From assembly GCA_016124445.1 (NCBI GenBank), contig WGNR01000007.1, forward strand, positions 1 through 47,238: DNA of 47,238 nt, given 5' to 3'. A model generated the notes under the pieces. It saw only the letters and a program-made list of their open reading frames with translations. It did no database searches and was not told the DNA's origin. A program made the translations under genes and the position numbers. Position 1 is the stretch's first letter, and every line of letters starts with the position of its first letter. The DNA is from a bacterium (GTDB taxonomy: Bacteria > Planctomycetota > Planctomycetia > Pirellulales > Pirellulaceae). Shown here in pieces: positions 25,075 to 33,614 of the stretch.

Positions 25075-27795
25075 CTAGCCAGGCAAAACAGGTTCCATCG
25101 GCCTTGCCCGATGCAGTATGAGCCATTCTGCGTTTTCGTCTAATGCCTCTTTACCCAAGTCAAAAAGTGCTTCTTGGATTGTCCGTAGTCGCTTCGCGAA
25201 CTCCTGCTCATCAGGCGCCTGCTCTAACGCATCAATCTGCGGAATAATCTGGTTGGCAGCGAGTTCGAAGACGGATTGCATGGTTCCATATTGATAGCGA
25301 AGTTCAGAGCAAAGGTTTCTCTCAGGCCAGACAATCGAAAGACTGCCTAACAGCAGAAGTATTGCGGAAAGGATGATTAACCATGCCTGCAGACCAGGCA
25401 GCAATTCGTGCCACGTAGGCAACCAGGCCGCAAGAGTCACCGTTGCGATCGCTATCAGCAAGGTCCAAATCAGGTAGAATAGAAAGTTCCCAGCCATCAT
25501 CCAAAAATAGATCCAGCGATTGTTCGATGTGAGTTGGGTTTTTATTGGGGGAATCATTCTGTGGAACCAGTGGTGACAAACGTGATCGCGAATAACGTCC
25601 CAATTACATTTGTCCGAACTCGCGTGGCACAATGTTTTGGTAATCATCCCAATCACCGTGATGAGAAATAAACCAGCAGGAATTAACAGCCAGGACTTCC
25701 ATTGCTCGACGAAGTGAAATAAATCCCAACGCGTTCCCGCAGCATCACCTCCTGTCCAGGTCGCTCCGATGGCGAGCCCAAGCGTGGCGACTACAAAAAA
25801 CAGCGAGACGGCCAACCCGGCCAGCACCAATATCTTGCCGATCGTATGCCAAAAGTGGAGTCGCGTCTCTTCTTTTTTTCGACTGGTAGCAAAGTAATTA
25901 GCCTGGGCATTACTCGGACGCCCTTTCAGCCAGTTGTAAGCGACGCACCGCAACATCTCGACTTGCAGGTCAGGTGAAAGCTCCATAAAACTCCAACGAG
26001 CAGTTTCGTAGGGAATGCTAACGGAGCGCACCACCCAGCGAATCCAGGCCAATTCGCCTCGCTGGCGGCGCAAGTAATTTGCAGAAACGGACTCTCCGAC
26101 ACCAGCGATCATCCATATCATTTGGACTCGCAATGCCTCAGACAATGCACGATAGTCGTCCGACTTTTCAGCGTATCTCAATGGTCGGAACCACCAAAAA
26201 CAGATCAAGGCGCAGATACCGAAAAATGCCCCAAACGCCCCCATCAAGGCTCTAATCCAATAGTCCATTCGCAATGTCAACGCGTCCGCATGCAATTCCT
26301 CAGCCTGCAGTTCCTTTAATTCATCCAATAATCGAGCCTCCACCACCTTTTGGTCGTGAACTGCTGGCTCCCCTTCCTTGGGCGCGTCTTGATGTTTATC
26401 AAGAATGGGCGAGATGCCGTTGGCTTCTGAAACACTCGTCTCCTGATGAGATGGCGGGGCTTTATGATGTCCTTCATGAAACTGGGCGTGCCAATGATTG
26501 AAAGTATGAGTGAGGCCGGCGGCGAGAAGCGCGAACAGAAACAGAAAGCCGAGTATGTAATCACGAATCCGTTTTTCTTCGTACTGCTGGTTAGTGGATC
26601 GTCGCCGCAGTCCAGCAACCCGTCGAATGGCTTCGAACAACCGTGGGGAAGTGGCTTTAACCTTGTCAACAATTGAAACTTCGCTGCCGTCGTAAGAAAG
26701 AAACTCTTCCAGGTGGTTGTCGAGCTTTTCGAGCTCTGGCTGCTTTGCGTTAAGTACAAAATGTTGCAGCAAATCGACGGTACTCGCGAATTGAGCAAGC
26801 CCCTTCGCTTGCCACTCAACATTCAAATCATCAATGTCAGTCGGCCCGTTTCCAAGTAGCTCTGGGCTCCGTGGAAACAACCATCGGGCTGACCAATCAG
26901 GTTCCTGTTTTCTCTTGGCAATTCCACGTCCTTCTTTCAGTTTGCGTTTTTCTCGACGAATGTGGATATGATAGGTTGGGCCATCGGATGGCTGCAAAAG
27001 TGCGGACGCCGTTGGTAACAAGCCTGGGGTCAGGCCGCTTCTTCTTTTTTCGACGATGCTTGCGGTACCTTCCGCAGAATCTGTATCGTCAAGTTCGTCC
27101 CAGATCGCAATCAAGAGGTGGCTATATGCGGCAATATATTCACCAGCCGCCTGGTAACGCAGATGTCTTCGATTGTTGTCGACGATGTCGTTCCGATACT
27201 GTTCATATCGTCGCGCCCTGGAGTAGTCGTATTCCTCTTTCATCGCGACTACGAACCACTCTTCCTGCCGTCCGCACTCAAAACGCTCTCCCGTAGGTGG
27301 TTGAAGGAAGTCCCGAAACTCTTCAATTCGGGCGTGATGAACCGCCCACAGGGGATCATTGGTGCCTGTGAGCAGATCCGGCGGAAACGCGAGCGGATAG
27401 ACCATTCTCGCGCCGAATTCCAAGCCGACCTCTGCTACCAGTTGATCAGCGCCCTTTGCCAAACTGCTCATTACCATGAGTGGCGTATTGCCCAATCCCG
27501 GCCAGCTATCAAAGAATCGATCATAAACCTCAATCGAAGACTTCTGAGAATATTGGTCTGCCTCGGAGAGAACTTGCGAGAAATCCGGAAGCATATCCCG
27601 AAGGTCTTTGATCACCTGCTTCGCTGCCTTCTTGCCGCCAAAATAGGGATGCCCCTTGCGGCCGTACTTTACAAATTGAAACAGTTTCCGTAGATGCTTT
27701 CTCAACGCATCGGGATCGTACGGATCACGATTACCCGTAACACCAATTACGAAATACGGATTCGTGCAAGGAATGGACCTGAGGGCGTTTGCCAT
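25075..27795 (-). CDS. SLOG-domain protein with C-terminal multi-TM region
   Basis: The 906-residue protein opens with YFVIGVTGNRDPYDPDALRK, the nucleotide-binding loop of SLOG (DprA/LOG-like Rossmann) sensors. MVMSSLAKGADQLVAEVGLE and the MVYPLAFPPDL that follows are typical of that family, and AAYSHLLIAIWDE closes the domain near residue 230. After a charged linker come about six membrane segments: a pair around 410-530, another pair around 660-720 and a pair near 770-850. SLOG domains are predicted to bind nucleotide-derived signals and are often tied to SLATT-type two-TM pore effectors, so this may be a sensor joined to a membrane-disrupting effector. It starts at ATG 27795 and is apparently transcribed alone or with the decayed downstream gene. 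Confidence 0.72.
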   Translation of the reverse strand: MANALRSIPCTNPYFVIGVTGNRDPYDPDALRKHLRKLFQFVKYGRKGHPYFGGKKAAKQVIKDLRDMLPDFSQVLSEADQYSQKSSIEVYDRFFDSWPGLGNTPLMVMSSLAKGADQLVAEVGLEFGARMVYPLAFPPDLLTGTNDPLWAVHHARIEEFRDFLQPPTGERFECGRQEEWFVVAMKEEYDYSRARRYEQYRNDIVDNNRRHLRYQAAGEYIAAYSHLLIAIWDELDDTDSAEGTASIVEKRRSGLTPGLLPTASALLQPSDGPTYHIHIRREKRKLKEGRGIAKRKQEPDWSARWLFPRSPELLGNGPTDIDDLNVEWQAKGLAQFASTVDLLQHFVLNAKQPELEKLDNHLEEFLSYDGSEVSIVDKVKATSPRLFEAIRRVAGLRRRSTNQQYEEKRIRDYILGFLFLFALLAAGLTHTFNHWHAQFHEGHHKAPPSHQETSVSEANGISPILDKHQDAPKEGEPAVHDQKVVEARLLDELKELQAEELHADALTLRMDYWIRALMGAFGAFFGICALICFWWFRPLRYAEKSDDYRALSEALRVQMIWMIAGVGESVSANYLRRQRGELAWIRWVVRSVSIPYETARWSFMELSPDLQVEMLRCVAYNWLKGRPSNAQANYFATSRKKEETRLHFWHTIGKILVLAGLAVSLFFVVATLGLAIGATWTGGDAAGTRWDLFHFVEQWKSWLLIPAGLFLITVIGMITKTLCHASSDKCNWDVIRDHVCHHWFHRMIPPIKTQLTSNNRWIYFWMMAGNFLFYLIWTLLIAIATVTLAAWLPTWHELLPGLQAWLIILSAILLLLGSLSIVWPERNLCSELRYQYGTMQSVFELAANQIIPQIDALEQAPDEQEFAKRLRTIQEALFDLGKEALDENAEWLILHRARPMEPVLPG

Positions 27796-28565
27796 GTTTG
27801 GAGATCACCGAAATTTGGTACTAAGCCATGTGAGAGATAATATTGCATGCATATGATAATTGGGTAGTGATGGACAATAAACCGTCAGCAGCCTGCAATG
27901 AATAATCCGCTGTAGGTGAGCAAGCGGGCATGCGCGAGGCCCCCAGAATTCCCTACCTAAGCAACGCCAATAAGGTTCAGCAACCTAGCGTCTAAACCAT
28001 ATTAAGCGGCAAGAAGAGGGGGCCGATTTAGCTCCCCCGCTCCCCCTTTTCGTATCTCGAAAAGTCTCTCAAATCGTATCATCATGGCCTTCCGAAATCG
28101 TATCACATTTTCAAGATCTTAAGTCGCATATCAGAAACGACTTACAACTGGCCTAATTCTCCCCAGTGATACGCGAAAACTTGTTCGGGACACAGTGCCT
28201 GTCCCCGCCATTGTATTAGATCGGCCAGACCAAACGACAACGGCACTTTATTCTCCGGCGTTCCGGATCATGCTCTAAGTGCTCCTGTCCGACGCGCCTA
28301 AGTGCATCAGCAGGGCGCGTCCTGAACAATCTCGTTGGAACAAAACACCACCATGGTTCGAGGAGAAATTGTGCAAACTAGGGGCATCAAATGACGCATG
28401 GAGCTACGACGTTCTTAGAGGAATTTTTCCCCAGAATTCGCCCCTTTTGTATCTCCGACGGTATCTCGGATAGGCTTCAAAAAGGCATCTCCAAATCCGA
28501 CATCTAAGCCATTTAAAAATAAAGACTTAGAATGACGTCAACCTCCCAAAACTCAGCCTCAGAAT
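27796..28565. other. Intergenic region left of the attachment site
   Basis: About 770 bp without a convincing gene. A GC-rich interrupted inverted repeat near 28014-28045 (GGGGG, 11-nt loop, CCCCC, then TTTT) could be a terminator. A small open frame at 28279-28473 has no recognisable character. The right end meets the tRNA-Pro fragment. Confidence 0.4.
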
Positions 28566-28609
28566 CGTTCGGGACGCAGAGGTCACACGTTCAAATCGTG
28601 TCACCCCGA
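28566..28609 (+). other. tRNA-Pro(CGG) 3' half: probable attachment site
   Basis: This 44-nt segment reads as tRNA from the anticodon loop to the discriminator. Loop TTCGGGA (28568-28574) holds anticodon CGG, then a 5-nt variable region; T-stem ACACG/CGTGT encloses a perfect TTCAAAT loop (28590-28596); and CACCCCG is the acceptor 3' strand, followed by A. The 5' half is absent: the bases before 28566 cannot pair with the anticodon stem. Mobile elements commonly leave such 3' tRNA pieces as att duplications. It overlaps the end of the serine recombinase gene, whose last codons are read from its complement. Confidence 0.7.
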
Positions 28610-30549
28610 CTTCGATTTCCTAACGACTTACTCTCTCCATTGGGACAAACAGTTCCCTCTGGGGGTAAGTTGATCGTTTCTTTGGGTGCCCGGACTTTCT
28701 CCCGGGCGGTGGCGCCTCGGTAGATCTCAACCGGGGGCGGTGTGGATCCGAATGTGAGCACGCCGGAAGCGAGCCGGTTGATGACTCGCTTCTTTGGCTG
28801 AACTTTTTGGAATTTAAGAAACAGCTTTACATCAATCAAGTCGAAAAGCTGTCGAACCAGCTTCAGGCTCTTCGGGCCATCCGCAAGTTTTGTCAATTTG
28901 CGAACCAATTCAAGCGTTACCTCAACATCATCGCTTCCTGTGCTGGCCGAAGCCGATTGTTTTTCCAAACGATTCAGTTCTTTCTGTAACTCCTGAATTC
29001 GCTTCTCTTGATTCTCAAATTCCTGGGAGATAACTTCAAATTGAGCGTCACTCTTCGCACGCGCCAAGTTTTTCCCTACCTCCTCCTTTTCGCGTCGGGC
29101 ATCGTCTAATTCGGAACGCTTTCGTGAGACTTCTTTAGCCAACTTGTCATTTCCCTGATCATCCATAGCAAGTTGCCGAAGTCTCTGCTCCAGCTTTGGC
29201 ATCAGAGTTGGGGACAGAAGTCGTTGCTTGACGCAGCTCAATGCAAACCGCACTGCGGCCATTCCATCGACCTGGTTGTGGTTGCACTCAGCCCCACTGC
29301 TTTGCTGGTAGAGCGCACACTTGTATCGGAAGGCATCGTTGTATGGGAATCGATACATCGGCCACCCACACTCCATGTCGTAAACCCGGCAGCCCAAAGG
29401 ATTGCGATCAGGGTCGCGGGAACGTGGTTTACCACGCTGCGTTCCGCCTCTCTCGTCGAGAACTTTGATCAATTCCTGATGCTCGTCGGGATCGACAACC
29501 GGTTCGATCAGAGCGGGTGCGATAACCAGATTCTCTCTGGAGTTTCGCACAACGCGCGGCTTTTGGGTAACCGGACAGATATCGTCTTCTGTCAACGGCC
29601 GTGGCCCTTCCGGCGTCAACCGAAGCTGATCTCCCATGGATCGGTGTCCATGTTCCACCACTGCATGTAGCAATGGGTTTCGAGCAATATTGGTCACCGT
29701 GTTGGAATGCCAGACCCCGCTCGGCTTATGACGCACTCCATTATCCGTTCGGTATCGATCCCCTGCCGGTGTTGGAGTACCCTCTTCTGTCAGAGTCTTG
29801 GCCACACGACACGCGGTTTCCGTCTTAAGGAGTTCGAGGATCCGCCGAATCACTTCAAGCTCATCTTCCTGGGTTGGAGCCCAAACCACATGATGTCCGC
29901 TCATGCGAACAATTTCACCCGGCTCCAGCTCTCGAATCATCGTTCCATCTTCCCTGATCAGCCAGCGCCGGAACCCATAAGGTGGATTGCCACCAGTCGA
30001 ATAACCAGCTTTGGCCAAGGCTAATTGCGTATGGATCATTTTCTGCGCCAAATCCAGACGATCCTTTCCAGCCCGATCATAATCGATCATGGCGAGCAGG
30101 CTCTCCGATAGGTCAGGACGTTCCCGTGGACCAAGCGGCTTCAGAGTTGCCGACATAAAGACCAGCGTAATTCCGAGTCTCCGCAAACCTGTTTCGAGTG
30201 CTACTGCATCAACTGGATCGTCTGGTCGGCTAAGGCGATCCCGCCGAGGAATCAGGATATGACTAACTTCCATGTCCGACTCGGCGGTTCGCCTGAGAGC
30301 GTCCAGGCCCTCACGGGACATTGTGTTGCCCTTGATGCCGTAGTCGAAAAAGATATCCCCGTCGATAGATCTTTGATCTCGGAGCATTTTCTCGATTTTG
30401 ACGGCTGTTCCATCAAACCTTAAACCATGCTGCGAAGCCTCACGAATTGCCCAAAGGACATACTGCGAAGGTGTCTGCTCGTGCCGACCCTCTGAATCTC
30501 GGCTATAAAACAGGGCTCTACCCTGTTCACTACGTTTTTTCTTTGTCAT
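28591..30549 (-). CDS. Large serine recombinase (site-specific integrase)
   Basis: The 652-residue protein has the large-serine-recombinase plan. The N-terminal resolvase domain holds ALFYSRDSEGRHEQ with the nucleophile Ser in R-x-S, FFDYGIKGNTMSREGLDAL and PRRDRLSRPDD (the catalytic arginines). The recombinase domain follows (NPPYGFRRW, GVWHSNTVTNIARNPL), then a zinc-ribbon-like region with Cys pairs near residues 420-450 and a long Lys/Glu coiled coil at about 470-540, which controls direction in this family. The C-terminus ends SRGDTI inside the tRNA-derived sequence. It should integrate or excise the element beside it, using the tRNA fragment as att core. The start overlaps the end of the small gene upstream. 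Confidence 0.9.
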   Translation of the reverse strand: MTKKKRSEQGRALFYSRDSEGRHEQTPSQYVLWAIREASQHGLRFDGTAVKIEKMLRDQRSIDGDIFFDYGIKGNTMSREGLDALRRTAESDMEVSHILIPRRDRLSRPDDPVDAVALETGLRRLGITLVFMSATLKPLGPRERPDLSESLLAMIDYDRAGKDRLDLAQKMIHTQLALAKAGYSTGGNPPYGFRRWLIREDGTMIRELEPGEIVRMSGHHVVWAPTQEDELEVIRRILELLKTETACRVAKTLTEEGTPTPAGDRYRTDNGVRHKPSGVWHSNTVTNIARNPLLHAVVEHGHRSMGDQLRLTPEGPRPLTEDDICPVTQKPRVVRNSRENLVIAPALIEPVVDPDEHQELIKVLDERGGTQRGKPRSRDPDRNPLGCRVYDMECGWPMYRFPYNDAFRYKCALYQQSSGAECNHNQVDGMAAVRFALSCVKQRLLSPTLMPKLEQRLRQLAMDDQGNDKLAKEVSRKRSELDDARREKEEVGKNLARAKSDAQFEVISQEFENQEKRIQELQKELNRLEKQSASASTGSDDVEVTLELVRKLTKLADGPKSLKLVRQLFDLIDVKLFLKFQKVQPKKRVINRLASGVLTFGSTPPPVEIYRGATAREKVRAPKETINLPPEGTVCPNGESKSLGNRSRGDTI

Positions 30550-31048
30550 TGGACTCCTCGTAGAGAAGCTGTTCCAACTCGTGCCGGTGCGTCCAAAGAA
30601 AACTGGCTATGCAGTCAGCGAATTCATCTTCATTGACAGGGCCAACAATCATTGATGCCTGCAGGCAATCGCCCCCTTCCCATGCGAAGTAGTCGATAAA
30701 CATACGCAGGACGAGATGGGAAAAAGGCGTATCCCTAAAATCACTGAACGCATCTTTTCCACGATTGCATCTGGTAACAAAATCGTTCCGAGCCTGCTCG
30801 AAACTGGGCACAAAATCGGGTAGATGATCGGCAACCCCTTGAAGCTCCCAAAGCTTGAGAGTGGTGACGGCTCCCAGTTCGAGTAAAAGAGCTCCCGGAA
30901 AACAATGCTCGTTGCTCGGGCAGAATCCCATAGCTAACAGAGATTCGTTTACCAAGTCGGCTTGAAGGGATGCTTGTCGGGCAACTGCACGAACCAATTC
31001 ATCTGGCAGGTCAATAACCTTCCCGTCATCTGATTCCCATGCCACCAT
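30530..31048 (-). CDS. Small acidic protein upstream of the recombinase
   Basis: The 172-residue protein is acidic and helical, with no signal peptide or membrane segment. I do not recognise a family. Features include a helical start (DLPDELVRAVARQASLQADL), a CPSNEHCF segment and the C-terminal ELEQLLYEESNDKEK. Its last 20 bp overlap the start of the serine recombinase, so the two are translationally coupled and it is probably part of the same element. A recombination directionality factor or regulator is possible but purely positional. Confidence 0.6.
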   Translation of the reverse strand: MVAWESDDGKVIDLPDELVRAVARQASLQADLVNESLLAMGFCPSNEHCFPGALLLELGAVTTLKLWELQGVADHLPDFVPSFEQARNDFVTRCNRGKDAFSDFRDTPFSHLVLRMFIDYFAWEGGDCLQASMIVGPVNEDEFADCIASFLWTHRHELEQLLYEESNDKEKT

Positions 31049-31276
31049 TTTGAATCTCCATCATTCGCGAAAGAATTGACTCTGTCGAAGATGGCATTCT
31101 GGGATGTTGCTTTGATTGAGGGCAAGCGGAATTGAAAAGAATTGCCCTTGCTAATGCGGAACGCGGTCTAGGTGGCATAAGCACCAAAGAGTCGATGCTG
31201 GTAAGCCACAAATGCCCCGACAAATCTGCATAACTCACTTGATGCAAAAGGCTTACGCACTCTATCTGCGAATACG

Positions 31277-31555
31277 TCGAAGGCTAAGATTTCCCTTCAA
31301 GTTTTATGACGCAAAATCGTCGAAAATTTAGCTGAGAAGATGCGTTTCGGTTTCACTTGGTTCTCCAAATCCACTTTTTAATTAGCCGATTGAGAGAACA
31401 AACGGGCCTCAACGCTCGACTATGAGATGCAGCCCAAGATGCACGAATAGGCGACTTCGACATACGCTTGCCATGGCAGAGCTAAATGAGACCAGCCGAA
31501 AAGCTAATACGATTTCACCATGTTACTTGACGCAAAACCGACCCGAATTTAGCTC
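31277..31555. repeat. Imperfect direct repeat pair
   Basis: Two blocks of about 59 bp, 220 bp apart, share GCTAA, GATTTC, GACGCAAAA and AATTTAGCT in the same order and nearly the same spacing. They occupy 31277-31335 and 31497-31555. They could be ends of decayed element copies or regulatory repeats; I cannot decide. Confidence 0.4.
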
Positions 31556-31799
31556 GCAATATTCAAAAAGATACATCCCCACCTCCGCCTCGGTTACTCG
31601 CCCTTAGTTTTAATTATCATGTCGCGTTCTTGGCCAATATTTGGCGGCAAGCGATCGATGAAACGGCCCCAACGCAGTTAATTGAGAGCTACGCCGACAA
31701 ACTAAAAGGCGACCAACAGAAGCTCCGGATTTGGCAGCAAAAACGGTCTGCCGTCATGCGGGGTTCCACGCGCAGAGATCCAACAGTTGTTTCGACGTA
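31527..31799 (+). pseudogene. Possible C-terminal gene remnant
   Basis: A frame open for 90 codons between a TGA and a TAA, without a usable start. The middle reads LLALSFNYHVAFLANIWRQA followed by a charged helix (ADKLKGDQQKLRIWQQKR), which looks more like protein than chance. No family recognised; it may be the tail of a lost gene, or noise. Confidence 0.2.
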
Positions 31800-31987
31800 A
31801 CAATCTAGCTTGTAACATTCGAATCCTGATGTTGACATGATGAGGTGGCCATTAATCGCCGTAATTGCTTTGGGACTTCTATCTCAAGTAAGGAATTAAC
31901 AATCGGCAAGCGTAGTGTACAACTGTCACGTTAGACATATGCTGACCCTCCCGTTGGTTAACATGTTTGACACAAGGGTAAAAGACC

Positions 31988-33007
31988 ATGAGTAAATTAC
32001 AACCTCTCCAGCGACAGTGGATGGTACTGCGAACACTCTGCGCGAGGCGTTATGGGGCGACGGTGCGCGAACTGGCCAACGAGCACCAATGCTCGCTGAA
32101 GACTATTCGCCGCGACTTGGAATTGCTGCAAGGACTAGGCTTTCCCATTTCGGACGAGGAACGTGAACATGGATGTAAGTATTGGGTTGCCAAATCCGAC
32201 TCAACCACTCCAACATTGAAGTTTGATTTCAGTGAAATCCTTGGGCTGTATGTTTCGCGCATGCTACTGGAGCCCCTAGCAGGTACCGTTTTGTGGGAGG
32301 CGACGCAGAGTGCGTTCCGAAAGATCAAAGCTACACTGGGCGAACCGGCTGTCGCTTACCTACACCAATTGTCCGGTCTAATCCATCGCACAAGCTTCCG
32401 TGAAAGCGATTACTCTCGGCAGGCGGAAGTGATCGACCATCTGATGGTCGCCATCGAAGAATGCCGGATTAGCTTCATCACATATCAGTCAGCAAGGTCG
32501 ACAGAGCCACTGACTTATGATGTTTATCCCTATGGTCTTGTTTATCACCGGGGATCCATTTACCTCATCGCTCACTCCCAACAGCACAACATGATCCGGA
32601 CATTCAAACTGGAACGGATATCAGAGGTAACTATCGAGGTTCTGAAGTTTCAACGCCCTCACGATTTTGACTTGCAACATTACTTTCAGAACAGCTTGGG
32701 AATTTACCACTCGGCAGAGGAGCCCCAGCGCGTTGTCATCCGATTTACGCCAGAGGTAGCACGCTATGTGGAGGAACATCATTGGCACGCAAGCCAGCAG
32801 CTACATCGCGAAAAGGATGGCTACTTGCGGGTAGAACTGGAAATTGCAGCACTCGAAGAGGTGAAAAGCTGGGTTCTAAGTTTCGGCGCCCAGGCAGTCG
32901 TCGAGGAACCTCTTGAATTACGGGAAACGATCCAATCCGAAATAACACAACTCAACGCGGTATACGAACAAGTAGCAACAAGAGTAACTCGCGAGGACGA
33001 ATCGTGA
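31988..33007 (+). CDS. WYL-domain transcriptional regulator of the cas operon
   Basis: The 339-residue protein has a DeoR-like winged helix at the N-terminus (TVRELANEHQCSLKTIRRDL, residues about 22-42) and a WYL domain from about 140 with PLTYDVYPYGLVYHRGSIYL and IRTFKLERISEV. A WCX-type C-terminal extension completes it. WYL regulators sense nucleic-acid ligands and often control defence loci. Its stop overlaps the GTG start of cas6 (GTGA), so it is the first gene of the cas operon and likely controls it. An ATG at 31988 follows a purine run (AAGGGTAAAAGACC). Confidence 0.85.
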   Translation: MSKLQPLQRQWMVLRTLCARRYGATVRELANEHQCSLKTIRRDLELLQGLGFPISDEEREHGCKYWVAKSDSTTPTLKFDFSEILGLYVSRMLLEPLAGTVLWEATQSAFRKIKATLGEPAVAYLHQLSGLIHRTSFRESDYSRQAEVIDHLMVAIEECRISFITYQSARSTEPLTYDVYPYGLVYHRGSIYLIAHSQQHNMIRTFKLERISEVTIEVLKFQRPHDFDLQHYFQNSLGIYHSAEEPQRVVIRFTPEVARYVEEHHWHASQQLHREKDGYLRVELEIAALEEVKSWVLSFGAQAVVEEPLELRETIQSEITQLNAVYEQVATRVTREDES

Positions 33008-33606
33008 ACGTTGACCTTTCCTTTCATTTGTCCGCTCAAGCCCCCATTCCCGCAGATCATGGTTATTCCTTGTTCGGTGCCTTGTCACGAATGCTCCCAA
33101 ATATCCACTGCGAGAATGAGTTTGGTATTCATCCTATTCAAGGACGACAGGTTGGTAATCGACAGCTTTCTCTGCTGCCGTCTAGCCGGCTGACCATCCG
33201 GTTGCCGGCAGAACGCATCGCCGAGGTTTTGCCCCTAGCTGGCAGCACAATTCAGGTGGAGTCAAGTTTGCTGGCGATCGGAACTCCACACATTTACCCC
33301 TTGAGGCCGAGCACGGCGCTATACAGCCGGCTTGTCGTAATCAAAGTAGCCGGCAAACAGCCTGGGAGAATCTCACCGGAGGACTTCATGGCTGCCGTTC
33401 GCAAACAGATGGAATCGCTCGGTTGCGCTGAGTTGGCAATCTCAAAGTTGGGAAAGCGACGCACGCTCCGGATAAAGCAGGCAGAGATTGTCGGCTATGA
33501 ACTTCTGGTGGAAAACCTCTCCGCCGATGAATCACTCGACTTACAACTTCAGGGGCTCGGCGGTCGCCGACATATGGGTTGTGGCCTGTTCACTCCAATA
33601 GGGTGA
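33004..33606 (+). CDS. cas6: Cas6, MYXAN subtype (Cmx6)
   Basis: The 200-residue protein is shorter than most Cas6 enzymes and matches the MYXAN-type Cmx6: an opening SFHLSAQAPIPADHGYSLFG, a middle SSRLTIRLPAERIAEVLPLA and an ending GLGGRRHMGCGLFTP, the glycine-rich loop typical of Cas6 C-termini. Cas6 cuts the repeat hairpin of pre-crRNA. The predicted cut at the base of the ACGCC/GGCGT stem would leave the 8-nt handle TTGAGCAC. It starts with GTG inside the WYL stop and ends eight bases before the Cas3 start. Confidence 0.82.
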   Translation: MNVDLSFHLSAQAPIPADHGYSLFGALSRMLPNIHCENEFGIHPIQGRQVGNRQLSLLPSSRLTIRLPAERIAEVLPLAGSTIQVESSLLAIGTPHIYPLRPSTALYSRLVVIKVAGKQPGRISPEDFMAAVRKQMESLGCAELAISKLGKRRTLRIKQAEIVGYELLVENLSADESLDLQLQGLGGRRHMGCGLFTPIG

Positions 33607-33614
33607 GGATCGAG

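Larger units (their letters stand above)
31049..31987. other. Long region upstream of the CRISPR-Cas operon
   Basis: About 940 bp between the recombinase pair and the WYL gene. It holds an imperfect direct repeat (31277-31335 and 31497-31555), an open but startless frame (31527-31799) and, just before the WYL gene, an AT-rich stretch with GTTAACATGTTTGACAC at about 31955-31971 that includes an 8-bp palindrome AACATGTT and could be promoter or operator. No RNA gene recognised. Confidence 0.4.

Noticed and set aside
27118..27693. 191-residue plus-strand frame
   Set aside because: Antisense to the SLOG domain of the minus-strand gene, which has clear motifs.
28520..28612. Complete tRNA-Pro gene
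   Set aside because: Only the 3' half is present; no acceptor 5' strand or D-arm precedes it and the anticodon stem cannot form.
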